Below, in pieces: positions 50,284 through 58,906 of a DNA stretch of 64,000 bases (position 1 is the first letter of the stretch; each line of letters opens with the position of its first letter). The stretch lies in the NCBI GenBank assembly GCA_029547805.1, contig JAKPOP010000012.1, positions 1-64,000 of the forward strand, written 5' to 3'. The notes beneath the pieces were generated by a model. The model was not told where the DNA came from, did not search any database, and was given only the letters and a program-made list of their open reading frames with translations. The position numbers were made by a program, and so were the translations under genes. The stretch comes from Deltaproteobacteria bacterium (lineage in GTDB: Bacteria; Myxococcota_A; UBA9042; DTJE01).

Positions 50284-51180
50284 TCACTGGCCGTTCCCTG
50301 GAGGCAGGGTCGCCAGGTGGTCCAGGATCTTCCGATAGAGGCGCAGGGTGTCCGGGTCGTTGCCGAGGGTCCACTGGACCTCGAACTGGTGCTCCTGGGA
50401 CGGGTCCCGGGAGGGCCGGGAAGTGACCACCGTCGCGGCCAGGGGCAGGAAGGCCGACCTGTCCTTCTGGCGGACCGGAATCCGGACCTGGACCTTGCGG
50501 TAGACCGGGGGAGGCGGATGGGGCGACGCGATGCGGACGCCCATCGCGTGCATCTTCACGGCACGTCCCTCGAACTCCCCGTCGTCGGTGACCCACGACA
50601 GGGGGATCGAGGTATAGAGGCTGATCGCGCTGCGATCGGCGACGGGCAGGGGGGTCTTGAAGTCGAGGTCCAGGGGCTCCTCGATCCGGATCTCCGGCGA
50701 GGAGGGGGGATTGGCCTCCCGGGAGGAGGAAGGAGCCGGGGGGACATGGGCCCCGGCGGCGGGGAAGACATGGACGAAGGACAGCGCCCGGCCGGGCTCC
50801 GACGGCGGGATCTTCTCGATGAAGCCCCCGTTCACCGAGAGGGTCTGGCGCAGGAACTCCTGGAGGGGGACGACGTCCCCGGCGCACCAGGCGACGAGCC
50901 ACTCCGACCCGAAACCGGCCACGGATCCGTCTCCGGAACGCGAGAGGCGGGCCACGCGGACCTGCACGCAGAGGGGGAAGAGGTTCTCCTTCCCACGCAG
51001 GTCGGAGCCGACCTCCAGTCGCAGCCAGGGAGTGGCTCCAACCGGGAAGCCCGGATCTCCGATGAAATAGGCCCCCTTGTCCGAGACGTTGTCCGACTCC
51101 AGGACCACCTCGCCAGTCCCCTCCAGGGGGAAGGCACGCATCATCTTCAGGATCCGTCTGCCGAGGCGCCTCTCCTCCAT
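50284..51180 (-). CDS. Tandem PilZ-like domain protein
   Basis: 298 residues, cytosolic. The N-terminal half (about 1-110) has the beta-barrel pattern of PilZ-like proteins of Myxococcota (VVLESDNVSDKGAYFIGDPGFPVGATPWLRLEV), and the C-terminal half (about 180-290) repeats it (PLDLDFKTPLPVADRSAISLYTSIP). Classic RxxxR and DxSxxG c-di-GMP motifs are only partly present (SDNVSDKGAY), so nucleotide binding is uncertain. GGGAG lies before the ATG at 51180; a leftward TATACT (51204-51209) is its probable -10. Confidence 0.6.
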   Translation of the reverse strand: MEERRLGRRILKMMRAFPLEGTGEVVLESDNVSDKGAYFIGDPGFPVGATPWLRLEVGSDLRGKENLFPLCVQVRVARLSRSGDGSVAGFGSEWLVAWCAGDVVPLQEFLRQTLSVNGGFIEKIPPSEPGRALSFVHVFPAAGAHVPPAPSSSREANPPSSPEIRIEEPLDLDFKTPLPVADRSAISLYTSIPLSWVTDDGEFEGRAVKMHAMGVRIASPHPPPPVYRKVQVRIPVRQKDRSAFLPLAATVVTSRPSRDPSQEHQFEVQWTLGNDPDTLRLYRKILDHLATLPPGNGQ

Positions 51181-51203
51181 CGTCACTCCCCGTGGCGGGG
51201 CGC

Positions 51204-51209
51204 AGTATA
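51204..51209 (-). promoter_or_regulatory. Leftward -10 (TATACT) of the PilZ-like gene
   Basis: TATACT on the minus strand, 23 bp before the ATG at 51180. No clear -35. Confidence 0.4.
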
Positions 51210-51274
51210 CCACACCCGGACCGGAGCCGGACGGGACCGTTGACGACGCCGACGGGTTCTGGCAAGGGAAGGGC

Positions 51275-52627
51275 ATGCGATGCCTGCTCGATGAGCGGAT
51301 CCGGCTCGTGGACCTGGACCTCGACGACCCTCGTCAGGCGGACCTGGTGGAGGGCCTGGAGAAGCGCTTCACCCACGAGAACCCGGTCTACTGGGATGCC
51401 CGGCGCAACCGGCGCCCCTGTCGTCACATCCCCAGGGAGATCCGCCTGTTCCGCAGGGACGGGGAGGCGGAGGTCTCCCTGCCGAGGGGAGTCTCTGGAC
51501 TGGTCCGATCGCTGGTGGCGCCCTTCGGGGCCCCCGTGGAGGACCGCCGGGCGGCGCCACCGGTGGTGCTGCCTCCCTTCCAGGGGGAGCTGCGGGCCTA
51601 CCAGCAGGAGGCGGTGGATCGCCTGGTGGAGGCCGAGGATGGGGTGCTCCAGGCCCCCACCGGGAGCGGGAAGACGGTGATCACGGCAGCGCTGATCTCC
51701 CGGGTCCAGGTCCGGACCCTGATCCTGGTCCACACCGGGGTGCTGCTGGACCAGACCGTGGAACGGATGCGGGCCTTTCTGGGGGTGGACCCTGGGGTGA
51801 TCGGCGGGGGGCGGGAGGAGATGGGCGACGTCACCGTGGCGATGGTCCAGACCCTCCGGCGCCGGGACCTCGCCCCGCTGCGGGAGGCCTTCGGGATGGT
51901 GGTGCTGGACGAGTGCCACCACTGCCCGGCGGACAGTTTCCAGCATCTGGTCCAGGCCTTCGCGTCCCGGTGGCGGATCGGACTCACGGCGACCCCCACC
52001 CGGAAGGACCGCCTGCATCCCGTGCTCTACGAGGTCATGGGGCCCCTGGTTCACCGGGTTCCGGCCCGGGACCTGGTGGCCGGGGGCGCCCTCGTGCCGG
52101 TCGAGGTCGTCGAGGTGGAGACCTCCTTCGAGGCTCGCTACCGCCGGGACTACGCCCGGCTGGTCGAACGGCTGGTCCGGGATCCGGAACGCAACGCCTG
52201 CATCGTCGAACACGTGGAGCGATACCACGGACAGCGGTCGCTCGTGCTGACGGACCGGGTGGATCACTGCCACTGGCTCGCGGAGGCCCTGGGGCGGCGG
52301 GGTCTCCGGGTGGCGGCGCTGACCGGAGAGGTCCCCCGGGAGGACCGGCAGCAGGTGCTGGCCCGCATGGCCGGGGGCGGGATCGAGGTGCTGGTCGCGA
52401 CGACCTCCCTGGTCGGCGAGGGATTCGACCTGCCGGAACTGGACACGGTCTTTCTGACGACCCCCAGTGGCAATGTCGCCCGGACCACCCAGTCGCTGGG
52501 CCGGGCTCTTCGTCCCTCTCCCGGCAAGACCCGGGCGGTGGTGGTGGATTTCGTGGACCGCAGGGTGCCCCTGCTCCGGAACCAGGCCGTGCGTCGGGCC
52601 CGGGTGTACCGGGGCTTCCGGGGGTGA
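51275..52627 (+). CDS. Superfamily 2 DNA/RNA helicase (XPB/RAD25-like)
   Basis: 450 residues. Helicase motifs: QxxA-type RAYQQEAVDRLVE, Walker A APTGSGKT, DECHH (motif II), GLTATPTRKD (motif III region), and in the second RecA domain VATTSLVGEGFDLPELDTVFLT and TTQSLGRALRPSPGK (motifs V and VI). An N-terminal region of about 100 residues precedes them, as in XPB-like helicases. It should unwind or translocate on nucleic acid using ATP. AAGGGAAGGGC precedes the ATG at 51275. Divergent from the PilZ-like gene; not part of a recognised restriction or defence cluster. Confidence 0.9.
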   Translation: MRCLLDERIRLVDLDLDDPRQADLVEGLEKRFTHENPVYWDARRNRRPCRHIPREIRLFRRDGEAEVSLPRGVSGLVRSLVAPFGAPVEDRRAAPPVVLPPFQGELRAYQQEAVDRLVEAEDGVLQAPTGSGKTVITAALISRVQVRTLILVHTGVLLDQTVERMRAFLGVDPGVIGGGREEMGDVTVAMVQTLRRRDLAPLREAFGMVVLDECHHCPADSFQHLVQAFASRWRIGLTATPTRKDRLHPVLYEVMGPLVHRVPARDLVAGGALVPVEVVEVETSFEARYRRDYARLVERLVRDPERNACIVEHVERYHGQRSLVLTDRVDHCHWLAEALGRRGLRVAALTGEVPREDRQQVLARMAGGGIEVLVATTSLVGEGFDLPELDTVFLTTPSGNVARTTQSLGRALRPSPGKTRAVVVDFVDRRVPLLRNQAVRRARVYRGFRG

Positions 52628-52761
52628 TCGCACGGGGCCTCCCGGGGCCGAACCGGGACGAACCGCGCACCGTCGATCACGGCCTGGCGAGTCCTGGAGA
52701 CGGATCCTGCGCCAGGAAGGTTCCGGCCACGATGGTCGTTTCCGCCCTGGGAGGGATGGTC

Positions 52762-52767
52762 TATACT
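52762..52767 (+). promoter_or_regulatory. -10 (TATACT) of the GltJ-like gene
   Basis: TTTCCG (52739-52744), 17 bp, TATACT (52762-52767); the ATG at 52827 follows a 60-nt leader with its own GGGAGGAG site. Confidence 0.45.
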
Positions 52768-52826
52768 ACCGCCCGGAATCGTACCCGACGGGGGACGGTA
52801 TTCCGGGCAGAAGGGAGGAGCGGAAG

Positions 52827-54371
52827 ATGAAGGTCCGATGTCCGAACTGCAGCGCGTCGTACAAGTTGCCTGCCGAGAAGATCCGTGGGACCGGGACCGT
52901 GAAGGTCCGGTGCAAGAAGTGCGGGCAGGTGATCGAGGTGCAGCCGGAGGCGGACTCCGAGTCCTCCCAGGAAGCGGGACTTCCGGAGGCGCGCCTGACC
53001 CAGTCCTCCCCCGCGATCCAGGTCGGGACCGACGGCTCCTCCGGTGAGACGTCCGCCGGCACCGTCGCCCAGGACGCCCCGGTCTCCTTCAAGTGGTATC
53101 TGGCGTCGGGAGGGGAACGCCTGGGCCCCTTCACGATGGAGGAGGTCAAGGGGCGTCTGGCCTCCAAGGAGGCGACGCTCCAGACGCTCGCCTGGCGGAA
53201 GGGGCTGGCCGACTGGACTCCCCTCGGGGAATTCGAGGAGTTCCGGGGGGCTCTCCACTCCTTCGACGAGGACGGGGGAGAGACCCAGTTGATGGATGTC
53301 GCCCGCCTGCGTTCGCAGCCCTCGGGTCCCGCGGTGGAACCGCCCCGGGAACAGGACGCCGCAGGGGACGGAGGACTGGTGTGGCAGCGACGGGAGACGT
53401 CGGTCCTCTTTTCGGTGGATGACTACAAGATGCGCAAGGGGACTCGGGGGGTGGCCGCGGTGCCCCTGGTGGAGGTTCCGCCTGCATCGCGAGTCGTGGA
53501 GCCCTTGGAGACGAAGGCTGCCGTACCCCAGCCCTCGGTGGTCGCCCCTCGGATCACGCTCGACGAGGCGGAGGTCCGGCAGGTGGCCGAGGCATTGGCC
53601 CGGAGGCGGCGGCGCCGGCGCAACCTGCTCACGGGCCTGGGCATCGGGGTCGGCGTGGTCGTGATCGCCGGGGCCGTGTGGGCCTGGCGTTCCCTGGCGC
53701 CCGTCCCCGAACCGGCCCCGGTGGCCGTCGAGCCGCCCCGTCCGACGCCGCCTCCGGCGCCTGATCCCGTCCCCAAGGCCTCGGAGCCGGCGGCCGCCCC
53801 TGCCCCGGCCCCGGCGCCGGCTCCCGAGGAGAGCCCCAGGAAGGAGGCCGCTCCGGCACCCGCCAAGGCCCACGCACCCCGGGAGACCGCCGGCAAGGCC
53901 GACGGGAAGGGCACGGCAAGGCCCTCCTCTCCGGCCCCCGCCGCCGAGCAGAAGCCCGCGGCCCCGACGAAGCCGCCGGCCCGCCAGGAGGAGGATGCCA
54001 ATGCGTTGCTGGCGGCCCTGTCCCAGGGACGGGAGCGACCCGGGACCCAGGGGTCCGGGGGAGGGGCGCCGAAGCCCGCCGCCGCCAGCGAGGACTCCTC
54101 GTTGCCGCTCCAGCTGTCGTCGGCCCAGATCTCTTCGGTGCTCCGGAAGAAGCAGACCGCGCTCCAGCAGTGCATCCGGGCCGCAGGGTTGCCCTTGCCG
54201 TTCCGGGCGACGGCCCGCATCACCATCTCGAACAGCGGCAGCGTGACCGGGGTCAACGGGAGCGAGACCAAGGGCGCCTCGGGATGCGTCGAGGCGACCC
54301 TGCGGTCGGCCGTGTTCCCTCCCTTCCGGGGGGATGTGATGACCGTGCCGGTCACCATCGCGGTCGAGTGA
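52827..54371 (+). CDS. AgmX/GltJ-like protein: MJ0042 zinc finger, GYF domain, TM helix, TonB-like C-terminus
   Basis: 514 residues. N-terminal MJ0042 zinc ribbon (CPNC...CKKC, residues 5-36), then a GYF_2 domain (about 86-145: FKWYLASGGERLGPFTMEEVKGRL, LADWTPLGEF), one transmembrane helix near 272-292 after RRRRRR, a long Pro/Ala/Glu/Lys linker and a C-terminal AgmX/PglI/TonB-like domain (about 425-514: QISSVLRKKQTALQQCI, ARITISNSGSVTGV). This is the architecture of Myxococcus GltJ/GltG, which link a cytosolic motor complex through the inner membrane to the outer membrane. The two beta-barrel genes downstream complete the trans-envelope set. Confidence 0.88.
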   Translation: MKVRCPNCSASYKLPAEKIRGTGTVKVRCKKCGQVIEVQPEADSESSQEAGLPEARLTQSSPAIQVGTDGSSGETSAGTVAQDAPVSFKWYLASGGERLGPFTMEEVKGRLASKEATLQTLAWRKGLADWTPLGEFEEFRGALHSFDEDGGETQLMDVARLRSQPSGPAVEPPREQDAAGDGGLVWQRRETSVLFSVDDYKMRKGTRGVAAVPLVEVPPASRVVEPLETKAAVPQPSVVAPRITLDEAEVRQVAEALARRRRRRRNLLTGLGIGVGVVVIAGAVWAWRSLAPVPEPAPVAVEPPRPTPPPAPDPVPKASEPAAAPAPAPAPAPEESPRKEAAPAPAKAHAPRETAGKADGKGTARPSSPAPAAEQKPAAPTKPPARQEEDANALLAALSQGRERPGTQGSGGGAPKPAAASEDSSLPLQLSSAQISSVLRKKQTALQQCIRAAGLPLPFRATARITISNSGSVTGVNGSETKGASGCVEATLRSAVFPPFRGDVMTVPVTIAVE

Positions 54372-54413
54372 GGGGCGTTCCGTAGACCTCGAAGAGAGAG
54401 TCCGTCGGTTCTG

Positions 54414-54442
54414 TTGACCTTTTCCCGGGGGGGGGATACAGT
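54414..54442 (+). promoter_or_regulatory. Promoter of the two beta-barrel genes
   Basis: TTGACC (54414-54419), 17-bp spacer, TACAGT (54437-54442), 33 bp before the ATG at 54476. The barrels can therefore be expressed separately from the GltJ-like gene. Confidence 0.6.
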
Positions 54443-54475
54443 CGCACCGGATCGCCTCCATCGAACGAGGGCTTC

Positions 54476-55159
54476 ATGAAGACGAGGGGCGCAGGGATTG
54501 TTGCCTGTTGTAGCGTGTTGCTGGCATCGGTGGCGGGGCGGGCGGAACCTCCCGGGCCCAGGGCCGGGGGACCGGTCGAGAGCGAGCGCCAGATCCAGGT
54601 CTTCCAGAAGAAGCCGTTCGTGAAGGCCATGCGGTTCGAGGTGGAACCGACCTTCCACGTGGCGCTCAACGACACGATGACGCGGCACATCGGGGCGGGT
54701 GTCCAGGCCCGGTTCCACATCACCGACGAGTGGGCCATCGCGGCGGAGTACATCAAGTACTGGGGCTGGTCCACGGATCTGGCCCGGGAGGTCGGGGAGG
54801 CCTACCAGGTCTATCCCGAAAAGCGACTGATGGACTTTTACGTCGGCGGACACGTGCAGTACTCGCCATTGATGGGGAAGTTCCTGTGGTTCTCCCACCT
54901 GGGACGGCCCGTGTTCTGGGACTTCCACCTGATCGCCGGGGGAGGCGCCCAGAAGACCCTCCATGGCCGCTACCACGGTTCCGGGAACTTCGGGGCCGGC
55001 GTGCGGTTCCAGTGGGCTCCCTGGTTGGCCACGAACCTGGAGATCCGGGACTACCTCTTCCAGGAGAACTATGCCCACCAGGACAAGGTGGTGAACAACG
55101 TGGTCTTCACGGTGGGGCTGGCCATCTTCCTGCCCTTCCAGCACAAGGAATCGCGATAG
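54476..55159 (+). CDS. Outer-membrane beta-barrel protein (myxobacterial type), first of pair
   Basis: 227 residues. Signal peptide (1-23), a short linker with ESERQIQVFQKKPFVKAMRFEVEP, then eight or so amphipathic strands (FHVALNDTMTRHIGAGVQARFHITDEWAIAAEYIKYWGW; VNNVVFTVGLAIFLPF). This pattern, with the QKKPF lead-in, is that of the myxobacterial outer-membrane beta-barrel family related to GltA/GltB. GAGGG precedes the ATG. Fourteen bases separate it from the second barrel gene. Confidence 0.8.
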   Translation: MKTRGAGIVACCSVLLASVAGRAEPPGPRAGGPVESERQIQVFQKKPFVKAMRFEVEPTFHVALNDTMTRHIGAGVQARFHITDEWAIAAEYIKYWGWSTDLAREVGEAYQVYPEKRLMDFYVGGHVQYSPLMGKFLWFSHLGRPVFWDFHLIAGGGAQKTLHGRYHGSGNFGAGVRFQWAPWLATNLEIRDYLFQENYAHQDKVVNNVVFTVGLAIFLPFQHKESR

Positions 55160-55172
55160 GAGGGTGACCGCC

Positions 55173-55859
55173 ATGAAACGCTTCGCGATCATCCTGCTCC
55201 TGTTGGTGGGTGCAGGGGAGGCCCAGGCGCGGATGACCTCGCTGGCCGACGCGCCGGCGATCCGCCACCAGAACCTGCTCCGGAAGGGGCGTCACGAACT
55301 CACCCCTGCCCTGGGGATCACCGTGGGGAAGGCCTACAACCTGGACATGGTGTTCCAGGCCTCCTACCAGTACCACTTCACCGACTGGATCTCGGCGGGG
55401 CTGGAGATCGGCTACGGCGGCGTCTCGTTCAAGACGGGCCTGACGAAGGGCATTGAGGAACAGGGGCGTCGGACCGAGGACCCGAACACCTACCGGGTGG
55501 CCCGATCGGGCATCGGGCTGCTGGCGCTGGCGAAGGCCTCGGTGGTGCCCCTGGGGGGCAAACTGGTGCTGGGAGGGCGCTATCTGGGCTACGTGGACTT
55601 CCACGTCAACGTCGGGGTCGGGATGGCGACCCTCAAGTACATGGACTGGGACAGGCATCCCGGCACGGTCCGGGTGGCCGCGCTGGTCGGGGCCGGATTC
55701 CGGTATTTCCCCATCAAGTTGCTGTCGGTGAACCTGGACGTCAACGACTACATGATCCCCCGCCAGGAGACACGGTCCCAGCCGTCCCGGTTCACCCAGA
55801 ACCCCACGGTGATGGTCGGGGTATCCTTCTTCCTCCCCGAGGTCCGCCAGGGTTTCTGA
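55173..55859 (+). CDS. Outer-membrane beta-barrel protein, second of pair
   Basis: 228 residues, paralogous in layout to the preceding barrel: signal peptide (1-20), then LLRKGRHELTPALGITVGKAYNLDMVFQASYQYHFTDWISAGLEIGYG and a final strand PTVMVGVSFFLP. A GTG at 55164 touches its own AGGAGG, so the ATG at 55173 (9-base spacing) is preferred. The pair with the GltJ-like protein suggests a heteromeric outer-membrane partner. Confidence 0.8.
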   Translation: MKRFAIILLLLVGAGEAQARMTSLADAPAIRHQNLLRKGRHELTPALGITVGKAYNLDMVFQASYQYHFTDWISAGLEIGYGGVSFKTGLTKGIEEQGRRTEDPNTYRVARSGIGLLALAKASVVPLGGKLVLGGRYLGYVDFHVNVGVGMATLKYMDWDRHPGTVRVAALVGAGFRYFPIKLLSVNLDVNDYMIPRQETRSQPSRFTQNPTVMVGVSFFLPEVRQGF

Positions 55860-55990
55860 CGGGGCGAGGCCGTCTCCGTGCCCCTCGGGCCCGTCGAGGC
55901 GCGAGGGGGACTCGCCGGCGATCCTCCGGGAGGGGTCCGGGAGCCGGGCCGTGATCAGCGGAACCGAAGCGGAACTCGACGGGAGGTTCC

Positions 55991-56491
55991 ATGAAACGCC
56001 ATGGTTGGAGGGGCGTGATCCTCGGTGCCTTGTGGGGAGCCGTGATCGGGACTTCCCTGGAGGCCCGGGCCGGCCACTATGAACTGGCCTCCATCGAGTG
56101 GGCCGATCCGGCGACCCTGGCGACCCTGGCATCGGCAGGGATCGAGACGACAGAGGACCTGTGGAAGGCCACGACAACCGCCAAGGGGATCGAGCGCCTG
56201 TCGCGGAAGACCCGGATCGAACAGCCCCGCCTGCGGGAGTGGCATCGCTTCTGTGACCTGCTGTTCATCGACGGGGTGGGGCCTCGGGTGGCTCGGGTCC
56301 TCACGGAGTCGGGCGTTCGGGACCGGCGGGAACTGGCCCGGCAGGACCCCGAGGCCCTGACCCGGCTCATCGAGGAGACCAACCGGCGGATCGGGGTGCT
56401 GGGCAAGTTGCCGGACGTGGACAGCGTCCGGATCTGGATCGAGCAGGCGCAACGACTGGTCGGCCCTCCCGGAACCAGGCGACCTCGTTGA
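55991..56491 (+). CDS. Exported helix-hairpin-helix (DUF4332-like) protein
   Basis: 166 residues. An N-terminal signal (MKRHGWRGVILGALWGAVIGTSLEARAGH) is followed by two HhH-type segments: ADPATLATLASAGIETTEDLWKAT and LLFIDGVGPRVARVLTESGVRDRRELARQDPEAL. HhH/DUF4332 domains normally bind nucleic acid or proteins in the cytosol, so export is odd. GGGAGG precedes the ATG. It lies upstream of hutI with a 12-bp gap. Confidence 0.7.
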   Translation: MKRHGWRGVILGALWGAVIGTSLEARAGHYELASIEWADPATLATLASAGIETTEDLWKATTTAKGIERLSRKTRIEQPRLREWHRFCDLLFIDGVGPRVARVLTESGVRDRRELARQDPEALTRLIEETNRRIGVLGKLPDVDSVRIWIEQAQRLVGPPGTRRPR

Positions 56492-56503
56492 CGGTGCCCG
56501 GGG

Positions 56504-57826
56504 ATGTCCGCGGTGGGAAACGGGGCGGGAGGCACGGGATCGGTGGACGCCTGCGTTCGGGACATCGGCACCCTGCTCACGATGGACCGGCCTGGGGATT
56601 CCGAGGGGATCCGGGACGCGGCGGTGCTGATCCGGCAGGGACGCATCGCCTGGGCCGGGCCCGCCCGGGACCTGGACCCGGCATCCGTCCGGGGCCTGCC
56701 GACGGTCTCGGCCGAGGGGGGCCTCGTGACCCCCGGGCTCGTGGAGTGTCATACCCACCTGGTATTCGCGGGGAACCGGGCCGGGGAGTTCGAGGATCGG
56801 CTGTCCGGGCGTTCCTACGAGGAGATCGCCCAGGCAGGGGGAGGCATCCTGGCCACGGTGCGGGCCACGCGGCAGGCCAGCGACGACGAACTGCTGCGCC
56901 TGGCCGAGGAACGGGCCCGGGACTTCCTGGAGCAGGGGGTGACGACGCTGGAGGTGAAGTCGGGCTACGGGCTCGACCTGGAACAGGAACTCCGGCTGTT
57001 GCGAGTGATCGGGCGGCTGGGCCAGCGGGTCCCGGTGACGGTGGTGCCGACCTTCCTGGGGGCCCATGCCATCCCGCCCGAGGGACGGGGGGATCGGGCG
57101 GCCTGGGTCCGGGACCTCCGGGATCGGTGGGTCCCGGCGGTGGCCCGTCAGGGGATCGCCCGCTTCTGCGACGTCTTCTGCGAGTCCATGGCCTTCCTGG
57201 TCGGGGAGGCCGAGGAGATCCTCCAGGCGGGCCTCCAACATGGCCTGCGACCGAAGATCCACGCGGATCAGTTGTCCGACTGCGGCGGGAGCGCCCTGGC
57301 GGCCCGGGTGGGTGCCGTCTCGGCGGACCACCTGGACCGGGCGCCCGAGTCCTCCTTCCCGGCGCTGGCCCGGGCGGGGACCGTCGCGGTGCTGCTTCCG
57401 GGGTGCATGGCGGCCCTGGGGCGCCGGGACTTCCCCGACGCCCGTCCCCTCCGGAGGGCCGGGGTCCGGGTGGCCCTCTCGACGGACTTCAACCCTGGGA
57501 CCTCCCCGACCCGGAACCTGCCCCTGATGGGCACCTTCGGCATGGCCTGGTGCGGACTGACCCTCTGGGAGACCTGGGCCGCCCTGACGATCTGGGCGGC
57601 GGCGGCCCTGGGAATGGAGGGGGAGGTCGGGAGGGTGGCTCCGGGCATGGCCGCGGACCTGGTGGCCTTCCGGGGAGAGGACCCCCGGGGCCCCTTCTAC
57701 GAGTATGGGACCTCTCGGGTATCCTGGGTGATGCGGGGAGGGCGGCTGGCCTTCCGCCGGGATGCCCGGGAGGGAGCGGGGGCCCCGGAATCACCGGCGG
57801 TCGGTCGGGGAGAAGGCGATGGATGA
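56504..57826 (+). CDS. hutI: Imidazolonepropionase (histidine degradation)
   Basis: 440 residues. Diagnostic motifs: CHTHLVFAGNRAGEFEDRLSG (metal His pair and substrate loop), QAGGGILATVRATR, TTLEVKSGYGLD, FLGAH, HADQLSD and STDFNPGTSPT. It opens the imidazolone ring to N-formimino-glutamate in the third step of histidine breakdown. The other hut genes are not in the window. No good ribosome site precedes ATG 56504; a GTG at 56543 with GGGAGG upstream is an alternative start that keeps the catalytic domain. It overlaps ddl by 8 bp. Confidence 0.95.
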   Translation: MSAVGNGAGGTGSVDACVRDIGTLLTMDRPGDSEGIRDAAVLIRQGRIAWAGPARDLDPASVRGLPTVSAEGGLVTPGLVECHTHLVFAGNRAGEFEDRLSGRSYEEIAQAGGGILATVRATRQASDDELLRLAEERARDFLEQGVTTLEVKSGYGLDLEQELRLLRVIGRLGQRVPVTVVPTFLGAHAIPPEGRGDRAAWVRDLRDRWVPAVARQGIARFCDVFCESMAFLVGEAEEILQAGLQHGLRPKIHADQLSDCGGSALAARVGAVSADHLDRAPESSFPALARAGTVAVLLPGCMAALGRRDFPDARPLRRAGVRVALSTDFNPGTSPTRNLPLMGTFGMAWCGLTLWETWAALTIWAAAALGMEGEVGRVAPGMAADLVAFRGEDPRGPFYEYGTSRVSWVMRGGRLAFRRDAREGAGAPESPAVGRGEGDG

Positions 57827-58847
57827 GGACCAGGGGTGCGTGGTGGTGTTCTTCGGGGGGCCCTCCCGGGAGCATGACGTCAGCCTGCGGTCGGGGGCGG
57901 CAGTGGTCCGGGGGCTGCAGGAGGCGGGGTTCCCGGCCCTGCCGGTCCGCGTGACGCGCCAGGGCGCCTTCCAGTTTCCACCCCTGGAGGACCTCGGGGC
58001 GCAGGCGGAGGTCCTGGCCCTTCCGGAGGCCCTGGCCCGGATCCGGGGGGAGCGGCCGGTCTGCGCCTTTCCGGCCCTCCATGGAGTCTTCGGGGAGGAC
58101 GGGCGCATCCAGGCCCTCTGCGACTGGATGGGGCTTCCCTGTGTCGGGGCCGACGTGGCGGGGTCCTCGGCGGCCCTGGACAAGGTCTTCGCGAAGGCCC
58201 TGTTCCGGACCGCCGGCATCCCGACGCCGGCCTTCCGGGTGCTGGAGACCGCCGGGACGCCCCCGTCCCGGGAATGGGACGCGGTGGTGGCCGACCTGGG
58301 CCTGCCGTTCGTGGCCAAGGTCCCCCGGGAGGGGTCGTCCTTCGGGGTGCATCTGGTCCGGGACCGTTCGGCCTGGCAGGCAATCCCCTGGGGGGAGGGG
58401 GACGGCCGCTGGCTGCTCGAGCGCTATCACGCAGGGCGGGAGTTCACGGTGCCCGTCCTGGAGGACCCCGAGACGGGGGCCCCGAAACCCCTGCCGGTGA
58501 TCGAGATCCGAGTGGCCTCTCACGCCTTCTTCGACACCGAGTCCAAGTATGACCCCCGGCTGGCCCAGGAGATCTGTCCGGCGCCGATCCCCGAGGCCCT
58601 GTCCCGGATCCTCCAGGACCTGGGCGTCCGCGCCCACCGGGCCCTGGCCCTGGCGGGATTCTCCCGGACCGACTTCCTGGTGGACGAGGACGGCCCCTGG
58701 GCGTTGGAGACCAACACCATCCCGGGGCTCACCGAGGTCTCCCTCTTTCCCAAGGCGGCGGCCGTCGCAGGGATTTCCTTCCCGGATCTGATGCGACGAC
58801 TGGTCCGGGGGGCCATCCGGCGCCACCGGGGCAGTGCAGGCTGCTGA
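57819..58847 (+). CDS. ddl: D-alanine--D-alanine ligase
   Basis: 342 residues, ATP-grasp fold. FFGGPSREHDVSLRSG at the start, FPALHGVFGEDGRIQ, LDKVFAKALF, the glycine-rich EGSSFGVHLV and the metal-binding ETNTIPGLTEVSLFPKAA near the C-terminus are all as in Ddl. It makes the D-Ala-D-Ala dipeptide for peptidoglycan. It is coupled to hutI by an 8-bp overlap, an unusual partner since the usual neighbours are mur/fts genes. The ATG at 57819 has GGGGAGAAGG upstream. Confidence 0.95.
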   Translation: MDEDQGCVVVFFGGPSREHDVSLRSGAAVVRGLQEAGFPALPVRVTRQGAFQFPPLEDLGAQAEVLALPEALARIRGERPVCAFPALHGVFGEDGRIQALCDWMGLPCVGADVAGSSAALDKVFAKALFRTAGIPTPAFRVLETAGTPPSREWDAVVADLGLPFVAKVPREGSSFGVHLVRDRSAWQAIPWGEGDGRWLLERYHAGREFTVPVLEDPETGAPKPLPVIEIRVASHAFFDTESKYDPRLAQEICPAPIPEALSRILQDLGVRAHRALALAGFSRTDFLVDEDGPWALETNTIPGLTEVSLFPKAAAVAGISFPDLMRRLVRGAIRRHRGSAGC

Positions 58848-58891
58848 CGCAGGCACATGACAGGGTGCCGGAATCCGCCCCGGCATGGGGT

Positions 58892-58905
58892 CGGCGGGAA
58901 CGCCG
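58892..58905. terminator. Small GNRA hairpin between convergent genes
   Basis: CGGCG-GGAA-CGCCG, 5-bp stem with a GNRA tetraloop, directly before the stop of the leftward lipoprotein gene; a second GCCGG...CCGGC (58867-58884) is adjacent. Position fits bidirectional termination of ddl and the lipoprotein, but no T-run follows. Confidence 0.3.
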
Positions 58906-58906
58906 G

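Noticed and set aside
51275-52627. Helicase as part of a defence island
   Set aside because: No nuclease, methylase or other defence gene flanks it; neighbours are a PilZ-like protein and the GltJ-like operon.
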